Position numbers and translations under genes: made by a program. From Posidonia oceanica (lineage: Eukaryota > Streptophyta > Magnoliopsida > Alismatales > Posidoniaceae), in contig JAZBRS010000044.1 of assembly GCA_037176725.1 (NCBI GenBank), positions 7,936,001 through 8,000,000 of the forward strand: 64,000 nt of DNA. Direction: 5' to 3'. Below are positions 1-11,430 of this stretch, piece after piece (position 1 is the first letter of the stretch; the number at the start of each line of letters is the position of its first letter). Below the pieces are notes generated by a model that ran no database searches, had not been told where the DNA came from, and saw only the letters and a program-made list of their open reading frames with translations.

Positions 1-1744
1 CTACCTGTATGGGGAGCAGTTTGAGGTCTACACGGATCATAAGAGTCTGAAGTATATATTTACTCAGAAGGACCTCAACATGCGGCAACGAAGGTGGGTG
101 GAGTATCTCAAGGACTATGATTTTAGTTTGTCCTACCACCCTGGGAAGGCCAACGTGGTCGTCGATGCTCTGAGTCGGTGTACGCACATCGTGGCGAGCC
201 TGATGGTCAAGGAGTGGACCATGTTGGAGGATTTAGCTGACTGTGGACTCAAGAGACTATATCAGGGAGCAGACGGTGTCTATATAGCGAGCTTGTCTGT
301 TCGTCCCAAGCTAGTGGAGTTCATTATTGTTTGTCAGCAGACAGATTCTTTCTTTCAGGCGACTGTTGAGAAGTTGTGCGTTGGGAAAGTGCTGAACTTT
401 TCTCTTGGCGTACATGGGGAGCTGAGGTTTGATCAGCGCTTGTTTGTGCCCCAGTACGAGGAGGCCAGGCGGAGGTTACTGGATGAAGCTCATACATCCA
501 AGTACACCGTCCACCCAGGATCCACGAAGATGTATCGGGATCTGAAGTAGAATTTTTGGTGGCCTGGCATGAAGAGAGAAGTTGCCAACTATGTGGTAAG
601 GTGTGTCACTTGCCAGCTAGTCAAGGCAGAGCATCAGAGACCTGGAGGAACTCTACAGCCATTGAGTATACCGGAATGGAAATGGGAGCACATCTCTATG
701 GATTTTGTGACTGGGTTGCCGTGTTCTCCGAGGAAGAACGACACCGTGTGGGTGATCGTTAATCGGCTAACCAAGTCAGCTCATTTTCTTGCTATCCGAG
801 TGAATCTTCCTTTACGGCGGTTGGCAGAACTATACGTATCGGAGATCGTTCGGCTGCATGGTGTTCCTGTATCTATTGTGTCTGATAGAGGCATGCGGTT
901 CAACTCAAGGTTCTGGAGGACTCTGCAACAAGCTTTTGGCACGGTACTTAATTTCAGTACAGCTTTCCACCCTCAGTCGGATGGTCAGACAGAGAGGACT
1001 ATCCAGACTCTAGAGGATATGTTGAGAGCTTGTGCCTTGGATTTGCAAGGAAGTTGGGAGGACCACCTACCGTTGGTTCAGTTTGCTTACAACAATAGCT
1101 ACCACTCTAGCATCGGGATGGCACCATACGAGGCTTTGTATGGTAGGCCCTGTAGATCCCTGGTTTGCTGGAGCGAGGTGGGTGAGTGGCAGCTTCTTGG
1201 TCCGGAGTTTGTGCAGCAGTATGCGGACAAGGTGGACTTGATCCGTAGAAGGCTTCTGACTGCACAGAGTCGGCAGAAAAGCTATGTTGACCAGAGGCGG
1301 AGACCGTTGAAGTTTCTAGTGGAAGACTTTGTGTTGTTGAAGGTTTCACCGACCAAAGGCGTGAAGAGATTTGGCAAGCGTGGGAAGCTGAGTCCCCGCT
1401 ATATTGGCCCGTACCAGATCACGTAGAGGGTTGGTGAAGTTGCCTATAAATTGGCCCTACCACCAGAGCTGTCGGTAGTGCACAGCGTGTTCCACGTCTC
1501 CATGCTGAGGAAGTGTTTGGCTAATGTTTCACAGGTAATCCCTGTTCAGCCAGAGGTGCTCCAGGAAGATCTCTCCTTTGTTGAGAAGGCTGTCCAGATT
1601 GTTGATCGCAGAGAAAATGTGTTGCGGAATAAGGTGATTCCGCTGGTTCTTGTGAGATGGCAGCATCATGGAGCAGAAGAGGCCACTTGGGAGTGCGAGG
1701 ATGGCATTCTTGCTCGGTACCCGTACTTTTTTGCTTACCCTTGA
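1..1744 (+). pseudogene. Tekay-type Ty3/gypsy chromovirus pol, 3' part (RNase H end, integrase, chromodomain)
   Basis: The window opens inside the RNase H domain ([10 protein letters not shown], then [17 protein letters not shown]). The integrase follows, with an HHCC finger ([12 protein letters not shown] up to CVTCQ) and a DDE core: Asp in SMDFVTGLP, Asp in IVSDRGMRF, and Glu in the QTERTIQTLEDML stretch after FHPQSDG. The GKLSPRYIGPY block comes next, and a chromodomain-like tail (VLVRWQHHGAEEATWE) ends at 1744. Integrases with this tail belong to chromoviruses, which target heterochromatin. All blocks share one frame but are cut by in-frame TAG at 548-550 and 1424-1426, so the polyprotein is dead. 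The upstream gag, protease and RT lie outside the window. The Tekay assignment rests on the GRPCRS and SPTKGVKRFGKRGKLSPRY wording and on the TGTAACACCC LTR start. Confidence 0.93.
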
Positions 1745-1983
1745 TTTCGGAGGCGAAATACTTTTTAGGTGTTTATGATGTAACACCCAGGAATTCATTT
1801 CTCCTGTAATTATGCTTTTATAATGAATTCTTTGACTTTGGTCGGATGTTATTGGCCTTGCGGACCTCACTTGAGTTGTTCTAAGTCCCATCTATGGTTT
1901 GTGTGGGTCTCTACCTATATTGTTGTGGTAGACTCCCACTTATGGTGGTTGGTGGGACAGATTGTAGTCTGGTCCCTGGCTTG

Positions 1984-2290
1984 TTCTCTCTCTTCCTCTC
2001 CCTTTCTTTCTCTCTTTCTCTCTCTCTCTCTCTCCTTCCCTCTCTCTCCTTCCCCCTCCCCTTCACGTGCTCTCCCCCTCCCTTCTTTCCCTTCCTCCCC
2101 GCGCGTGCCATCTTCCTCCCCCTCACGCGCGCACCATCTCCCCCTTCTCCCCCGCTCGTGCCCGCTCCTCCCCCTCACGCACACAGCCCTCTCCTCCCCC
2201 CTCTCCCCATCCGTCGCCTCCTCCCTCCTCTCTCCTCCTCTATTTCCCCTCCCGTCCCCTCCTTCCTCTTCCTCTTCCTCCTTTGTCGAT
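1984..2290 (+). repeat. CT-rich polypyrimidine tract in the Tekay LTR
   Basis: About 300 bp of almost pure C/T on the plus strand, including a (TC)n run near 2012-2035. Such tracts are common in the transcribed leader part of chromovirus LTRs. It produces long but meaningless Ser/Pro/Leu-rich ORFs on both strands. Confidence 0.85.
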
Positions 2291-3099
2291 GGTGGCTGTG
2301 GTGGTGGCTGGCGTGTGGTGGCAGCCGGCGGTGGTGCGGCGAGCTCCGGTCGTCGTCTTGGTGGAGCAGCGTGCCCGTGTGCGGCGTGTGGAGCTCGGTG
2401 TGCGTGTAGATCGCCAGTGGACAAGGGTTGTCCCTCTGTCCTAAGGTACACGTCTCGCCCTAGGAGCTTAAATATTTAGATATTGCCTTGCATGTGTCCC
2501 TTGCCGTGTTTTGTATGTTATATTTGAGTTTGACAATTTTTAAGGATTTATATGTATTTAGGCGAATTTATTTGGCTTCAGTGAGTTTATAGCTTGAAAG
2601 TGGTTTTCCGCTGTTTGATGAGGTTGTATGCTCTCAAACGGCTTGATTATGATTTAATTGTGTACCTTCCCATGTTTATATGCTATGGTAGAGGTTTGGT
2701 AATTTTTAGAGATTTTATGTGGTTTTTGGCCGAATTTATGGCCCGGATGACTTAAATGCTATTATTGTGGTTTCCAAATGAATTCCGATGTTTTGGGCCT
2801 TGAATTGAGGCGATTGAGATATATTTGTATTGCTCGAGCTGAGACGTTCATTTGCATGTGTTGCACGCTTGATTTGGCGTGGATTTGATAGTGTTTCGAG
2901 GTTTTTATAGAAAATGACTTGAATATTGAATTTCCGGTGTTTTCTTGTGCTGTGTGCCTCGGAATGCCATATCGAGGGTATGATTGCATTCCTTGTTTTA
3001 TTCCGAGGATTCCGGTATATGGCACACTAGTTTTAGAGTTTGATTCAAGTGTTTTGGGTTTTAAGTCGGTTTTATAAGTTGGCTGCCCTATCCTGGTTC

Positions 3100-3410
3100 G
3101 ACACGACCTTTTTGGTCGGTCTACCGATTTCTAGTGGAAATCGGTACACCGGTGTGATATCGGTGTCACATTTTTCCGTCAAATTTAGACCAGAACCTGA
3201 TTTCGGTCGACAGTTATTAATCGGTCTGCCGTTTTCAGAATTGGATCGGTCGACCGGTGGATTTAGTTCCACCGAAGCAGAGATTTTCGGTATAACTAGT
3301 GTGATATCGGTCTGTCGATCACTGTGCGGACCGGTCGACCGGTGGATTTGGTTCCACTGAAACAGCGATTTTCGGTCTACCGGTTGGAGTACCAGTCTGC
3401 CGATTTTGGT
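3100..3410. repeat. Cluster of CGGT/ACCG palindromic motifs in the Tekay LTR
   Basis: Many copies of short self-complementary words such as GGTCGACCGGT, CGGTCTACCG and ATCGGTCTGCCGA occur within about 300 bp, separated by 10-40 bp of unrelated sequence. A very similar cluster lies in the copia solo LTR at 28070-28380, which is otherwise unrelated. Function unknown. Confidence 0.7.
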
Positions 3411-3780
3411 TTAGGATGCTCTCCCGGGCTTGTTTTCTAATGTGGTTTCCTCGATTGGTTTTGGGGCTTATTGTGCTTTAGCTCATGATATTTGATAAAT
3501 GTTTTCAAAAAGATTTTTGAGGAAAAATATGAATGGTTTGCAAATGATTTTGCCGATGTTTTCCGTGGCCGAAAACCTAGAAGTTGTGTTGGCTGGACCC
3601 GGGGATGCGACGGCGTTCCTGGTGTGTCGCACACTTCGCCTGGGTTGAGGTTTGGGGGTCGGGGTGCTTGCCGTACCTAGCGGTATCGTAGCAGTAGACT
3701 CGGGAGGTATGATACTCCTGCGTAGCTGGGCGTGATACCCTAGTTGTTACGGGCACCGGGACTCGCCTGCTTTTGCGTGC

Positions 3781-3877
3781 TGGCTGAGCCTAGGGTTTGG
3801 AGCCTCTAGTGGTTCGGTGCACTGGTGCTGGCTGAGCCTAGGAGTTGGAGTCTCTAGTAGTTCGGAGCACTGAGTTG
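3781..3877 (+). repeat. 48-bp tandem duplication in the Tekay LTR
   Basis: Two adjacent copies start TGGCTGAGCCTAGG at 3781 and 3829 and differ at a few positions. It is a local duplication inside the LTR and shows no coding content. Confidence 0.85.
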
Positions 3878-4659
3878 AGATCGCCGTATATTAGGCGTGC
3901 CCTGTAGTTTGTCCTGAATGAGGACAACTTGCCCAGTTGGGGTGAGTAACTTTCCCAGGTGGGGATCGCTTTTAAGGCGTCTCTAGTGACGAGATGCCGG
4001 GACGGACACGCTCCTCTACAGGGCGGGTGTAGTAATCCCAATCAGAATCAGGCTTACTATTAGCGGCTATGTCCGAGAAGGAAGACTTAACTCGAAAACA
4101 TTTGAAAAAAGGGGAAGAAAAGGAGAAGATAAGACAAATCGGAGTCGCCACCAAGTCTATTAGATCGGGAGACAAGGAAAACCAGGGAAATGCGTGAATA
4201 ATCACGCGAAGGCAAGCAAAAGATGCAATGCAAGGCAATGCAAAAGAAATGAGGTGCAAATAAATGCAAATGATGTGACTCGTGCCTAGGACAAGGGAAT
4301 ATGGTCATTGCGGGCCAAGAGAAAGGGCAAGGACTCCTGTTACGCGCGGGGAAGGTGTTAGGCACCCCCGACACGCCCGAGAATCGATCTTTCTAGGGTT
4401 ACGCTCGCATACGCAGGGAAATATAGATTCTAAATGCCTAATTAAATGCTCATAGGTGTGCTCTAAGTGATGGGAAGAGTGCAAGGAACTAAACGTGCTA
4501 TCTGAGTGCTCAGCAGCGCTGTCTGTGTTCCGAACCGGGCAAAACCTGGCTCGTGAGAACTCCAGGCAGTAAGCATCACCGCCCTATATGCAAGTGCAGG
4601 CGATAAAACAAAACAGCGGTGAAAACAGACAATGCGGGCGACATGCGAGAGGAAACAAC

Positions 4660-5160
4660 GTAAAACACGCAAAACAGTGCGAGAAACGAAGTCAACACGC
4701 CAAACGATACAAGAAACAAGGCAAGAACGTAAAATAGTATAGGAAACGAAGTCGGCACGCAAAACGGTGCAAGGAACAAAGCGAACACCAAAACGGTGTA
4801 AGAAATAAAGCGGGCATGCAAAACGGTGCGAGAAACAAAGTCGGGCACGCAAAATGATGCAAGAAACAAAACGGCACGCAAAACGGTGCAAGAAACAAAG
4901 TCGAGCATGCAAAACGGTGCAAGAAACAAAACAGCACGCAAAACGGTGCAAGAAACAAAGTCGGGCACGCAAAACGGTGCGAGAAACAAAGCGGCACGCG
5001 AAACGGTGCAAGAAATAAAGTCGGGCACGCAAAACGGTGCAAGAAACAAAACGGTGCAAGAAACAAAACGGACACGCAAAACGGTGCAAGCAAAAAGCGA
5101 CACGCAAAACGGTGCAAGAAACAAAGCGGCACGCAAAACGGTGTAAGAAATAAAGCGAAA
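4660..5160 (+). repeat. 29/31-bp tandem repeat array in the Tat LTR
   Basis: About 16 units of the form ACGCAAAACGGTGCAAGAAAC followed by AAAACGGC or AAAGTCGGGC. Units of 29 and 31 bp alternate over much of the array, making a 60-bp dimer. Because 60 is divisible by three, open frames persist through the array on both strands (the minus-strand reading is Phe/Cys-rich), but they are repeat artefacts, not genes. A sister array lies at 20258-20580 in the same orientation. Confidence 0.92.
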
Positions 5161-5489
5161 TAGAGCGAGTAAAAGTCATGCAATGCGAATGATATGCAAA
5201 AGATGCTGCCGAAGTTCAAGAGGACTTACCTTGGAAATCTGATGCCTGATCCGAAATCTGATTGGTCGATGCTGAAGAGCGCTCCGTCGAGGTCGCTCAG
5301 GTAGCTTAGTTGAGAAGATCCGACAGCCGGATCTGAAGATATTCAGACTTCAAGCCAGGAGGCCAAAACAGGGGAGAAGAAGAGATCTAAGTGCAAAAAG
5401 GTGCCTAAGGGTGTGTAGAACAGGTCCTCCTACGCAAATGGGAGCTAAGGATGCTCAGGTGTGTGCAAGAGATGCAGACGCAAGAATGC

Positions 5490-6310
5490 ATGAATGCAAT
5501 GCGTGCAAAATGCAAGAAAAGACTTAGGGACGATTTTTCAGAAAATCGGGGACTTACATGCAATTTTGAAAAAATAGGGGTCTGAATGCAAGGATTTTGA
5601 AAGGTTAGAGGCTTTTATGCAAGGTTTTTGGGAAACAGAGGGCCTGAGTGCAAAATTAAAAAATGCAGGATTCAAAATGCAAATTTTCAGGGTAGCCATG
5701 CATCAGGACAAGTTTTGAAATCGAATGGTAAATCGGCATGCAATTTTGAAATCAACAGGGTCTAAAATGCAATTTTTCCAGCAAAACAGGGGTCGGAGTT
5801 GTCTGGGAATGCAAACAGAGGACCTATATGTAGTTTTTCAAACATGTAAGGTCTAAAATGCAATTTTATAAGCAAAATAAGCATTTAAATACATGCTATG
5901 CATTGATGAGTGACCTACATGCAAAAATAAGGAAACAAGGGGGAAATGATGCAATGCAATAAGGAAAATTGAAAAATAAAACCTAAGTTAACAGGTCAGA
6001 GGACTAAACTGCAAATAAGAAAAGTAACAAGGACCCGAAATGCAATATAGCAAGGTAAAGTTAAAGCATTAAATTAGATTAACTACTGGGGGACTAAGAT
6101 GTAATAATAAAAAAGCTAGAGGGCCAGGACTTAAACAGAATACTGAAGAGAAGCACTGTAGAAGGACCAACATGCAATTAACTGATTTTTTAAGTTTTTC
6201 ATGCAATTTTATAAGATTAACATATGAAATTAAATGAATGATAAACAGGAGTAGGACCTGAATGCAATAAACCAAAAACAGAGACCGAAAATGCAATTTA
6301 ATAACAAAAT
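5490..6310. repeat. Degenerate repeat zone built on GGGTCTGAATGCAATTTT
   Basis: Variants of 'GGG-CTGA-TGCAATTTT' recur every 35-55 bp, separated by A/G-rich filler such as AAACAGGGG. The copies are too diverged for exact boundaries. It is part of the Tat LTR. Confidence 0.6.
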
Positions 6311-9300
6311 AACTTAGTAAATGGAAAATAAATGCACAGTATTCCATAGGGCGACAACCACCGTAGCACAGTGCTACCAGTAGCCGTCGCGAGCGGAGGA
6401 GGGGTGCTGGAGCTGCGCGAGAAGGTCGGCGATGCTCTCCAGAACTCGGCGGAGGTCTGGGCTGCGTCGACGGCTCGTGACGCGGCCTGAGGATGATCGG
6501 AGACGACGACGGAGCCTGGCAGAGAATTTTGGAGCAGACCGGGTGATCGGAGCGTCACCGGTGGGATCTGAAGCCAGGGCTGGGTTCCCGAGGGTCGTGC
6601 GGAGCAGGGACGACCAACGGGAGGTCGTTCTGCAGCTTGGCGCGACGAGACGAACTTCGAGCTCGTCGGGGAAGAAGGTCAGCGACGGCGCTGACCTGGC
6701 GAAGGCGGGACCGGAACCCTAATCTAGGGGGTCGAGGAGCAAAAGGCGGAGAAAACTAAGGTAGCGGTGTAGGTGGATACCTGTTTCGGCGGCTGGAACG
6801 TCCCCCCAACGTGGGCTGCCTCAGCAAAGGCCGGCGAAGGTGGTCTGAGTGCTGGGGGTGCCTCTGGTGGCTCGCAAAGGTTGGAAACGGCTCCTAGGGT
6901 CGCTCCGATGCTTGCTGAATGCTCGGAAGGGAGTTCTGCAGCCGGTGGAAGAAATCGGCTGTTTTGGGTTGACTGCCAGCTGCCGGAGGTGGGTGGTGGC
7001 CTCTGTCACTCCTCAGGCTGAACGGAGACCTCCGGCGGGCTTCTGGGAGTTTGGTGAAGGGTTCTGGAGACTCGGTCTGGGCAGTGGAGGCTTGTGGTGG
7101 TTTTTGCAGGTGTGGCTGATTTTGGACAGAAATGGAGGTAAGGTGTTTGCGGTGGATTGCTCAGGCTGTAGGGGAGGAAATGGCTAAGGCTCTGGTGCTT
7201 TGGGGAGATGGGATTCTGGTGAGTTGCAGGATGGAGTTTGGAGGGATGTAGGGGCCTGTGGTGTCGGGAATTTCTGGGGGAAGGTGGTTGGGTTCTAAGG
7301 AGGATTCCCGGTGGAATCGGGGTGATTCTGGGTTTGATTTGAAAGCGGAGCGGGCAGAGTGTGTTGCTGGATGTTCGGTGAGATTGGGGGAGGAATTCTG
7401 GGAGGTTTCGGAGGGATTTGATGCTCTGGTTTATAGTGGGATCAAGAGGAGGAAATGCTGGTTTTTTTTCTGGCAGAGGAAGGGGGCGAATTCGATTCTC
7501 TCCAGCTGGGAGGGAGCGCACAAGGAAGAAGGTCCGGGTTCTGGCAGTGAAGGGTCTGTTTTTCTGGTGTCGGAGCTACTGGCTTCTACTGGCTTCTGGG
7601 TCTGCGGGTTCGGCGGCAATTAATTGCTGGAAGAGGCGGTGGCAAACGCACGGCTGAGGTGGGCGGTGCGTGCTGGTCCGGCCTGAGCAGAAGGATGGAG
7701 GAGCGAAGGACGGTCAAGTGCAGGACGATGTGCTATCGACTGCAGTAGAAGTTTGCAGAGAAAAAAGAGAGAAAAACCAGAGAAGAAGCGGGAGAGGAAG
7801 AAGAAGGGAAGAGAAGGAGTTTGGTCGTGGGTCGGGCTGCGCGCGGGAGAAGAAAAGAAAAGAAAGAAAGAAAAGAAGGGAGGAGGGGAGACGGGCCGAA
7901 CTGGGCCCAAGAAAGAAGAAAGAAAAGAAAGAAAGAAAAAATAGAAAGGAAGAAAGAAAGGAGGAAGAGAAATGAGAGAAATAAATTAGATAAAAATAAA
8001 ATAAAATAAAATAAAAAATAGGAAAGGTTCTTAGAGTGATTGTGTTTTAAGTTGGGACCTTGATTAAGTTTTTTAATGATTGTTTTTTATTAATTAATTA
8101 GGTTTAGAGAGATTTAGTTTTGATTAGGGTTTTTAGGGTTTTCTTTGCTTTTGATTTGTTTTGATTTTGATTAAATTTTTGTTAAGTTTTTTAGTTGTTT
8201 TTTAATTATGTTTTCCTTGTTAAGTACTTGGGGTGTTAGTTAGGGTTTTTAAAGTTTGTTTTTTAAATTAACTAGAGTGGGTTTTAGATTTTTGATTTTG
8301 GACTTTCTTACTTAAGTCTTTTGATTTGTTTTTGATTTTTTAATTAATTTTGAGCTCTTTTAATTAATTTTTTTAATTAAGGTTTTCTTGTTAAGTTTTT
8401 AGTTAAGTGTTTTTGGATTCTTGATTGTTTGTTTTTTATTTTCAATTAAGTCTTTGAATTGTTCTTTTTAGATTTGTTAAGTTAGGTTTCTCTTTTCCTT
8501 AATTATTTGTCTTAGCATTTCTTAATTGTTTTCCTTTCTTTTTAGAATTGTTTTTTATTGCTTTTTAGTAGGGTTTTTACTCTTGCTTGTTTTGGTTACA
8601 TTTTGGTTTTTTCTTTGATTTTACAGCATTTTCTTTTGGTTTGTTTTGCATTTTTCAGCTTGCACTCATGATTTTCCATTTTGCCTAGATTTAGTTAGGT
8701 TTAGGTTTTTAATTGTTTGTTTAATTTTTTTAATTATTTTTCTTAGGGTTTTGGTTTGTTTCCCTTTTGTTTCAGAATTTTGAAGGTTTTTCAAGGATTT
8801 TTAGGGGTTTAATAAGAGAAAAGAAGAGGAAATTAGAAAGGAGAGGAAAATGGAGAAATGGAGGAATAAATAGGAAAGAGAGGAGTTAAAAGAAAATAAT
8901 TTTTTGAAAATCAAAGAAAATGGTAAAAATAAGATAAAAATAGGAATAAAATTGAGAACAAATAGGAGCACAAGGAGGCCCACAGCTAAGCAAAAAAGAG
9001 GGAGAAAAGGGGGAAAGGAAGGGAGATAATCAGGAGAGAGAGAGGAGAGAGAAAAGAATAATCTAGGAAAGAGAAAAGGATAATTTGGGCAAAAGGAGGG
9101 TTTAGAGGTTTTGAAAAGGGATGAATTTTGGTGAATGTGTAGTCTAGGGTCTCTAGTCTTGGTCCTAGGGTTTTGGTTTGGTTTTGAGAAGGTTTTAGAA
9201 GAGTTTTGAGGTGTAGAAAATGGGTAGTTTTACCTAGGTTTTCTAGGATTTTTGGGAGTGGTTTTGATTTAAAATTTTGAAGGCTCTTTGGTGGGTTTGC

Positions 9301-9400
9301 TAAGTTAGGAAGGGTGAGTTTTCCTATGATTTTTGGGTAGTTTTTGGATTCGGGAAAGGGGTGTAATCTTAGGTTGAGTTTGGGCTTGTTTTGAAGGAAA
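6311..9400. other. Non-coding body of the Tat LTR: GC-rich block, purine block, T-rich block
   Basis: 6340-7700 is GC-rich with open frames on both strands that resemble nothing known. 7750-7990 is GAAA/GGAA-rich. 8000-8800 is T-rich with many TTAATT and TAGGGTTTT words, and 8810-9070 is purine-rich again. The sharp composition shifts are typical of very long LTRs. I see no gene here. Confidence 0.6.
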
Positions 9401-9496
9401 AGAAGAAAGGAAAGGTGTGGGTTTGGACCTAGGTTTGGGTTCAGAAGCCATCAGAAGATTCCAATCGATTCAGCCTGTCAAAATGGGGTGTCAACA

Positions 9497-9512
9497 GATG
9501 CTCCTCCCTGAG
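9497..9512 (-). promoter_or_regulatory. Polypurine tract before the Tat 3' LTR
   Basis: On the minus strand CAGGGAGGAGCATC directly precedes the LTR start TGTTGACACC. This is the expected site of plus-strand DNA priming and fixes both the orientation and the LTR boundary. Confidence 0.65.
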
Positions 9513-9984
9513 TGAGGTCAAGCGAAGCGAGGCCACTGCTCAGGGTTGACGAGACACCCCATCTGACCGACGGGATTAGAGGATTGCTGTCAACGTGAGC
9601 CACTTATTCAGCGGATGCACCGAACGTCGTAGATCGTTGCCGCAATGCAAAGTGCAGGTGTAGATGGATGGAATGCAATGTATGCAATGTTTGCTAATGC
9701 TGATGCAATGCAAAAGTTAGTGCCGGAGTTAGTACAGATGGGGAAGCCGATACAACGTGGATGATGCTGATGATGCCGATGATGCTTAGACTAGCTTGCG
9801 ATGTTGTGTGACTAAAGAGTTGATGCAACAGGATGCTGAAAGGGGGGAGCTGCAGCGTGACGCGGAACTTGGCGGTAAGTCCAGACCTGCGCAACAAAGA
9901 GGGGAAATAAGGGTGGCTTGTCCATGCCCGAGGGGGGCAAGCAAGCGAGGCGGAGTTTCGTCTTTCGGAACGAAGTTGCGCGAA

Positions 9985-10880
9985 GGAGGTGATAAGTTAT
10001 TGGACTTATCGGCCGGGGGGGGAATAGTTTACGGTCCTATCAACCGGAAGCGATAGTTTACGGTCCTATCAACCGAAAGCGATAGTTTACGGTCCTATCA
10101 ACCGGAAGGTGCAGTTGTGAGTGATAGTTACTGGATATCAGCCGTATAACATGGTTGCAAGTGATAGTTTTGGATATCAGCCCAGGATGAGTTTTGGATC
10201 ATCAGCCAGAAGTGATAGTTTACGGTCCTATCAACCGGAAAGGGCAAATCATGAGCGATAGTTACTGGATATCAGCCGTATAACATAATTGCGAGTGATA
10301 GTTTTGAATATCAGCCAAGGATGAGTTTTGCATCATCAGCCAGAGAATGATAGTTTACGATCCTATCAATCGGAAGGGGCGATTATGAGGGATAGTTACT
10401 GGATATCAGCCGTATAACGCAAACCCATGATAGTTTTGGATATCAGCCGAGAATGAGTTTTGGATCATCAGCCACAGAATGATAGTTTACGGTCCTATCA
10501 ACCGGAAGGGGTGTTTGCGAGTGATAGTTACTAGATATCAGCCGTATAACATGGTTGCAGGTGATAGTTTTGGATATCAGCCAAGGATGAGTTTTGGATC
10601 ATCAACCAGAAGTGATAGTTTACGGTCCTATCAACCGGAAAGGGCAAACCATGAGTGATAGTTACTGGATATCAGCCGTATAACATAATTGCGAGTGATA
10701 GTTTTGGTTATCAGCAAATGATAAGTTTTGAATCATCAGCCAGAGAATGATAGTTTACGGTCCTATCAACCAGAAAAGGGCAATTACGAGTAACAGTTAC
10801 TGGGTGTCAGCCGTATAACACAACTGCGGGATAGTTTTGGATATCAGCCCAAGATGATAGTTTACGGTCCTATCAACCAG
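9985..10880 (-). repeat. Tat 3'-region tandem array A: short hairpin repeats in a ~135-bp higher-order unit
   Basis: The repeat alternates four hairpin words (plus strand): GATAG-loop-CTATC, GATA-loop-TATC (two loop types) and GATGA-loop-TCATC, each followed by (A/G)CC. The loops are 8-9 nt and end in GGA or GGTC. Full blocks restart near 10207, 10347, 10480, 10613 and 10748, a period of about 135 bp. The first hairpin (near 9988) has the stem type of array B. The 3' regions of Tat-lineage elements are known to generate satellite-like tandem repeats. Confidence 0.88.
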
Positions 10881-10884
10881 AAAG

Positions 10885-10945
10885 AGCAGTGATTGATTGC
10901 TTGATTGATTGATTAATTGATTCATTGATTGATTGATTGAGCAGA
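10885..10945 (+). repeat. GATT microsatellite
   Basis: An imperfect (GATT)n run lies between the two hairpin arrays. No other content. Confidence 0.85.
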
Positions 10946-10950
10946 AAGGG

Positions 10951-11430
10951 ATTGATAAGATATCGGAGTTATCGGCCGGCAAAGAGGGAATAAAGGAATG
11001 ATAAGATACCGGACTTATCGACCGGCAAAGAGGAAGAGATGATAAGATATCAGACTTATCGACCGGCAAAGGGAAAAGGATGATAAGATATCGGACTTAC
11101 CGGCCGGCAAAGGAAAAGAGATGATAAGATATCGAACTTATCGACTGGCAAAGAGGAAGGGGTGATAAGATATCGGACTTATCGGCCGGCAAATGAATAA
11201 ACGAATAGAGTGATAAGATATCGGACTTATCGGCAGGCAAAGAGGGGATAAAGGAATGATAAGATATCGAACTTATCGGCCGGCAAAGAGGAAGAGATGA
11301 TAAGATATCGGACTTATCGACTGGCAAAGGGAAAGAGATGATAAGATATCGGACTTATCGGCCGGTAAATGGATAAAGGAACAGAATGATAAGATATCGG
11401 ACTTATCGACCGGCAAAGGGGAAATAAAGG
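10951..11430 (-). repeat. Tat 3'-region tandem array B: GATAAG/CTTATC hairpin repeats
   Basis: About eleven units of 40-49 bp carry GATAAG, the loop ATATCGGA, then CTTATC, followed by GGCCGGCAAA and a purine spacer of variable length. The stem is longer than in array A, but the loop length and the GGA loop ending are the same, so both arrays look like descendants of one hairpin module. Confidence 0.88.

Larger units (their letters stand above)
1779..4069 (+). mobile_element. Tekay 3' LTR, first part (interrupted by the Tat element)
   Basis: It starts TGTAACACCC 35 bp after the pol stop, behind a weak purine stretch. The LTR resumes at 20581 and ends at 21302 with CGGGTCGTTACA, so TGTAAC and GTTACA form matching termini. 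The summed length is about 3.0 kb. It contains a pyrimidine-rich block, a cluster of CGGT palindromes and a 48-bp tandem duplication, each listed separately. ORFs inside it are low-complexity artefacts. The 5' LTR lies left of the window. Confidence 0.85.
4070..9496 (-). mobile_element. Tat 3' LTR (5.4 kb)
   Basis: Read on the minus strand it begins TGTTGACACCCCATTTTG at 9496, right after a purine tract, and ends CTTCTCGGACA at 4070, giving TG...CA ends. Near its 3' end lies the block GTGCCTAACACCTTCCCC followed by GGTGGCGACTCCG (both minus strand), wording I associate with Tat/Ogre LTRs. Inside are a 29/31-bp tandem array, a degenerate TGCAATTTT repeat zone and purine-rich and T-rich blocks. 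No coding region is believable here. Confidence 0.85.

Noticed and set aside
1823..2480. Ser/Pro/Leu-rich ORFs on both strands
   Set aside because: Polypyrimidine low-complexity sequence in the Tekay LTR.
4463..5219. Long minus-strand ORFs rich in Phe, Cys and Arg (and the plus-strand counterpart)
   Set aside because: They arise from the 29/31-bp tandem array whose 60-bp dimer keeps frames open; the same happens at 20160-20671.
7670..8009. Lys/Glu/Arg-rich ORFs
   Set aside because: GAAA/GGAA purine tract in the Tat LTR; pure composition effect.
8100..8800. Telomere-like TTTAGGG words
   Set aside because: Scattered TAGGGTTTT words in a T-rich block with no regular 7-bp period.
9985..11430. 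CRISPR-like array of direct repeats and spacers
   Set aside because: Units are internally palindromic and diverged, spacers are not unique, and the array lies in a plant retrotransposon 3' region.
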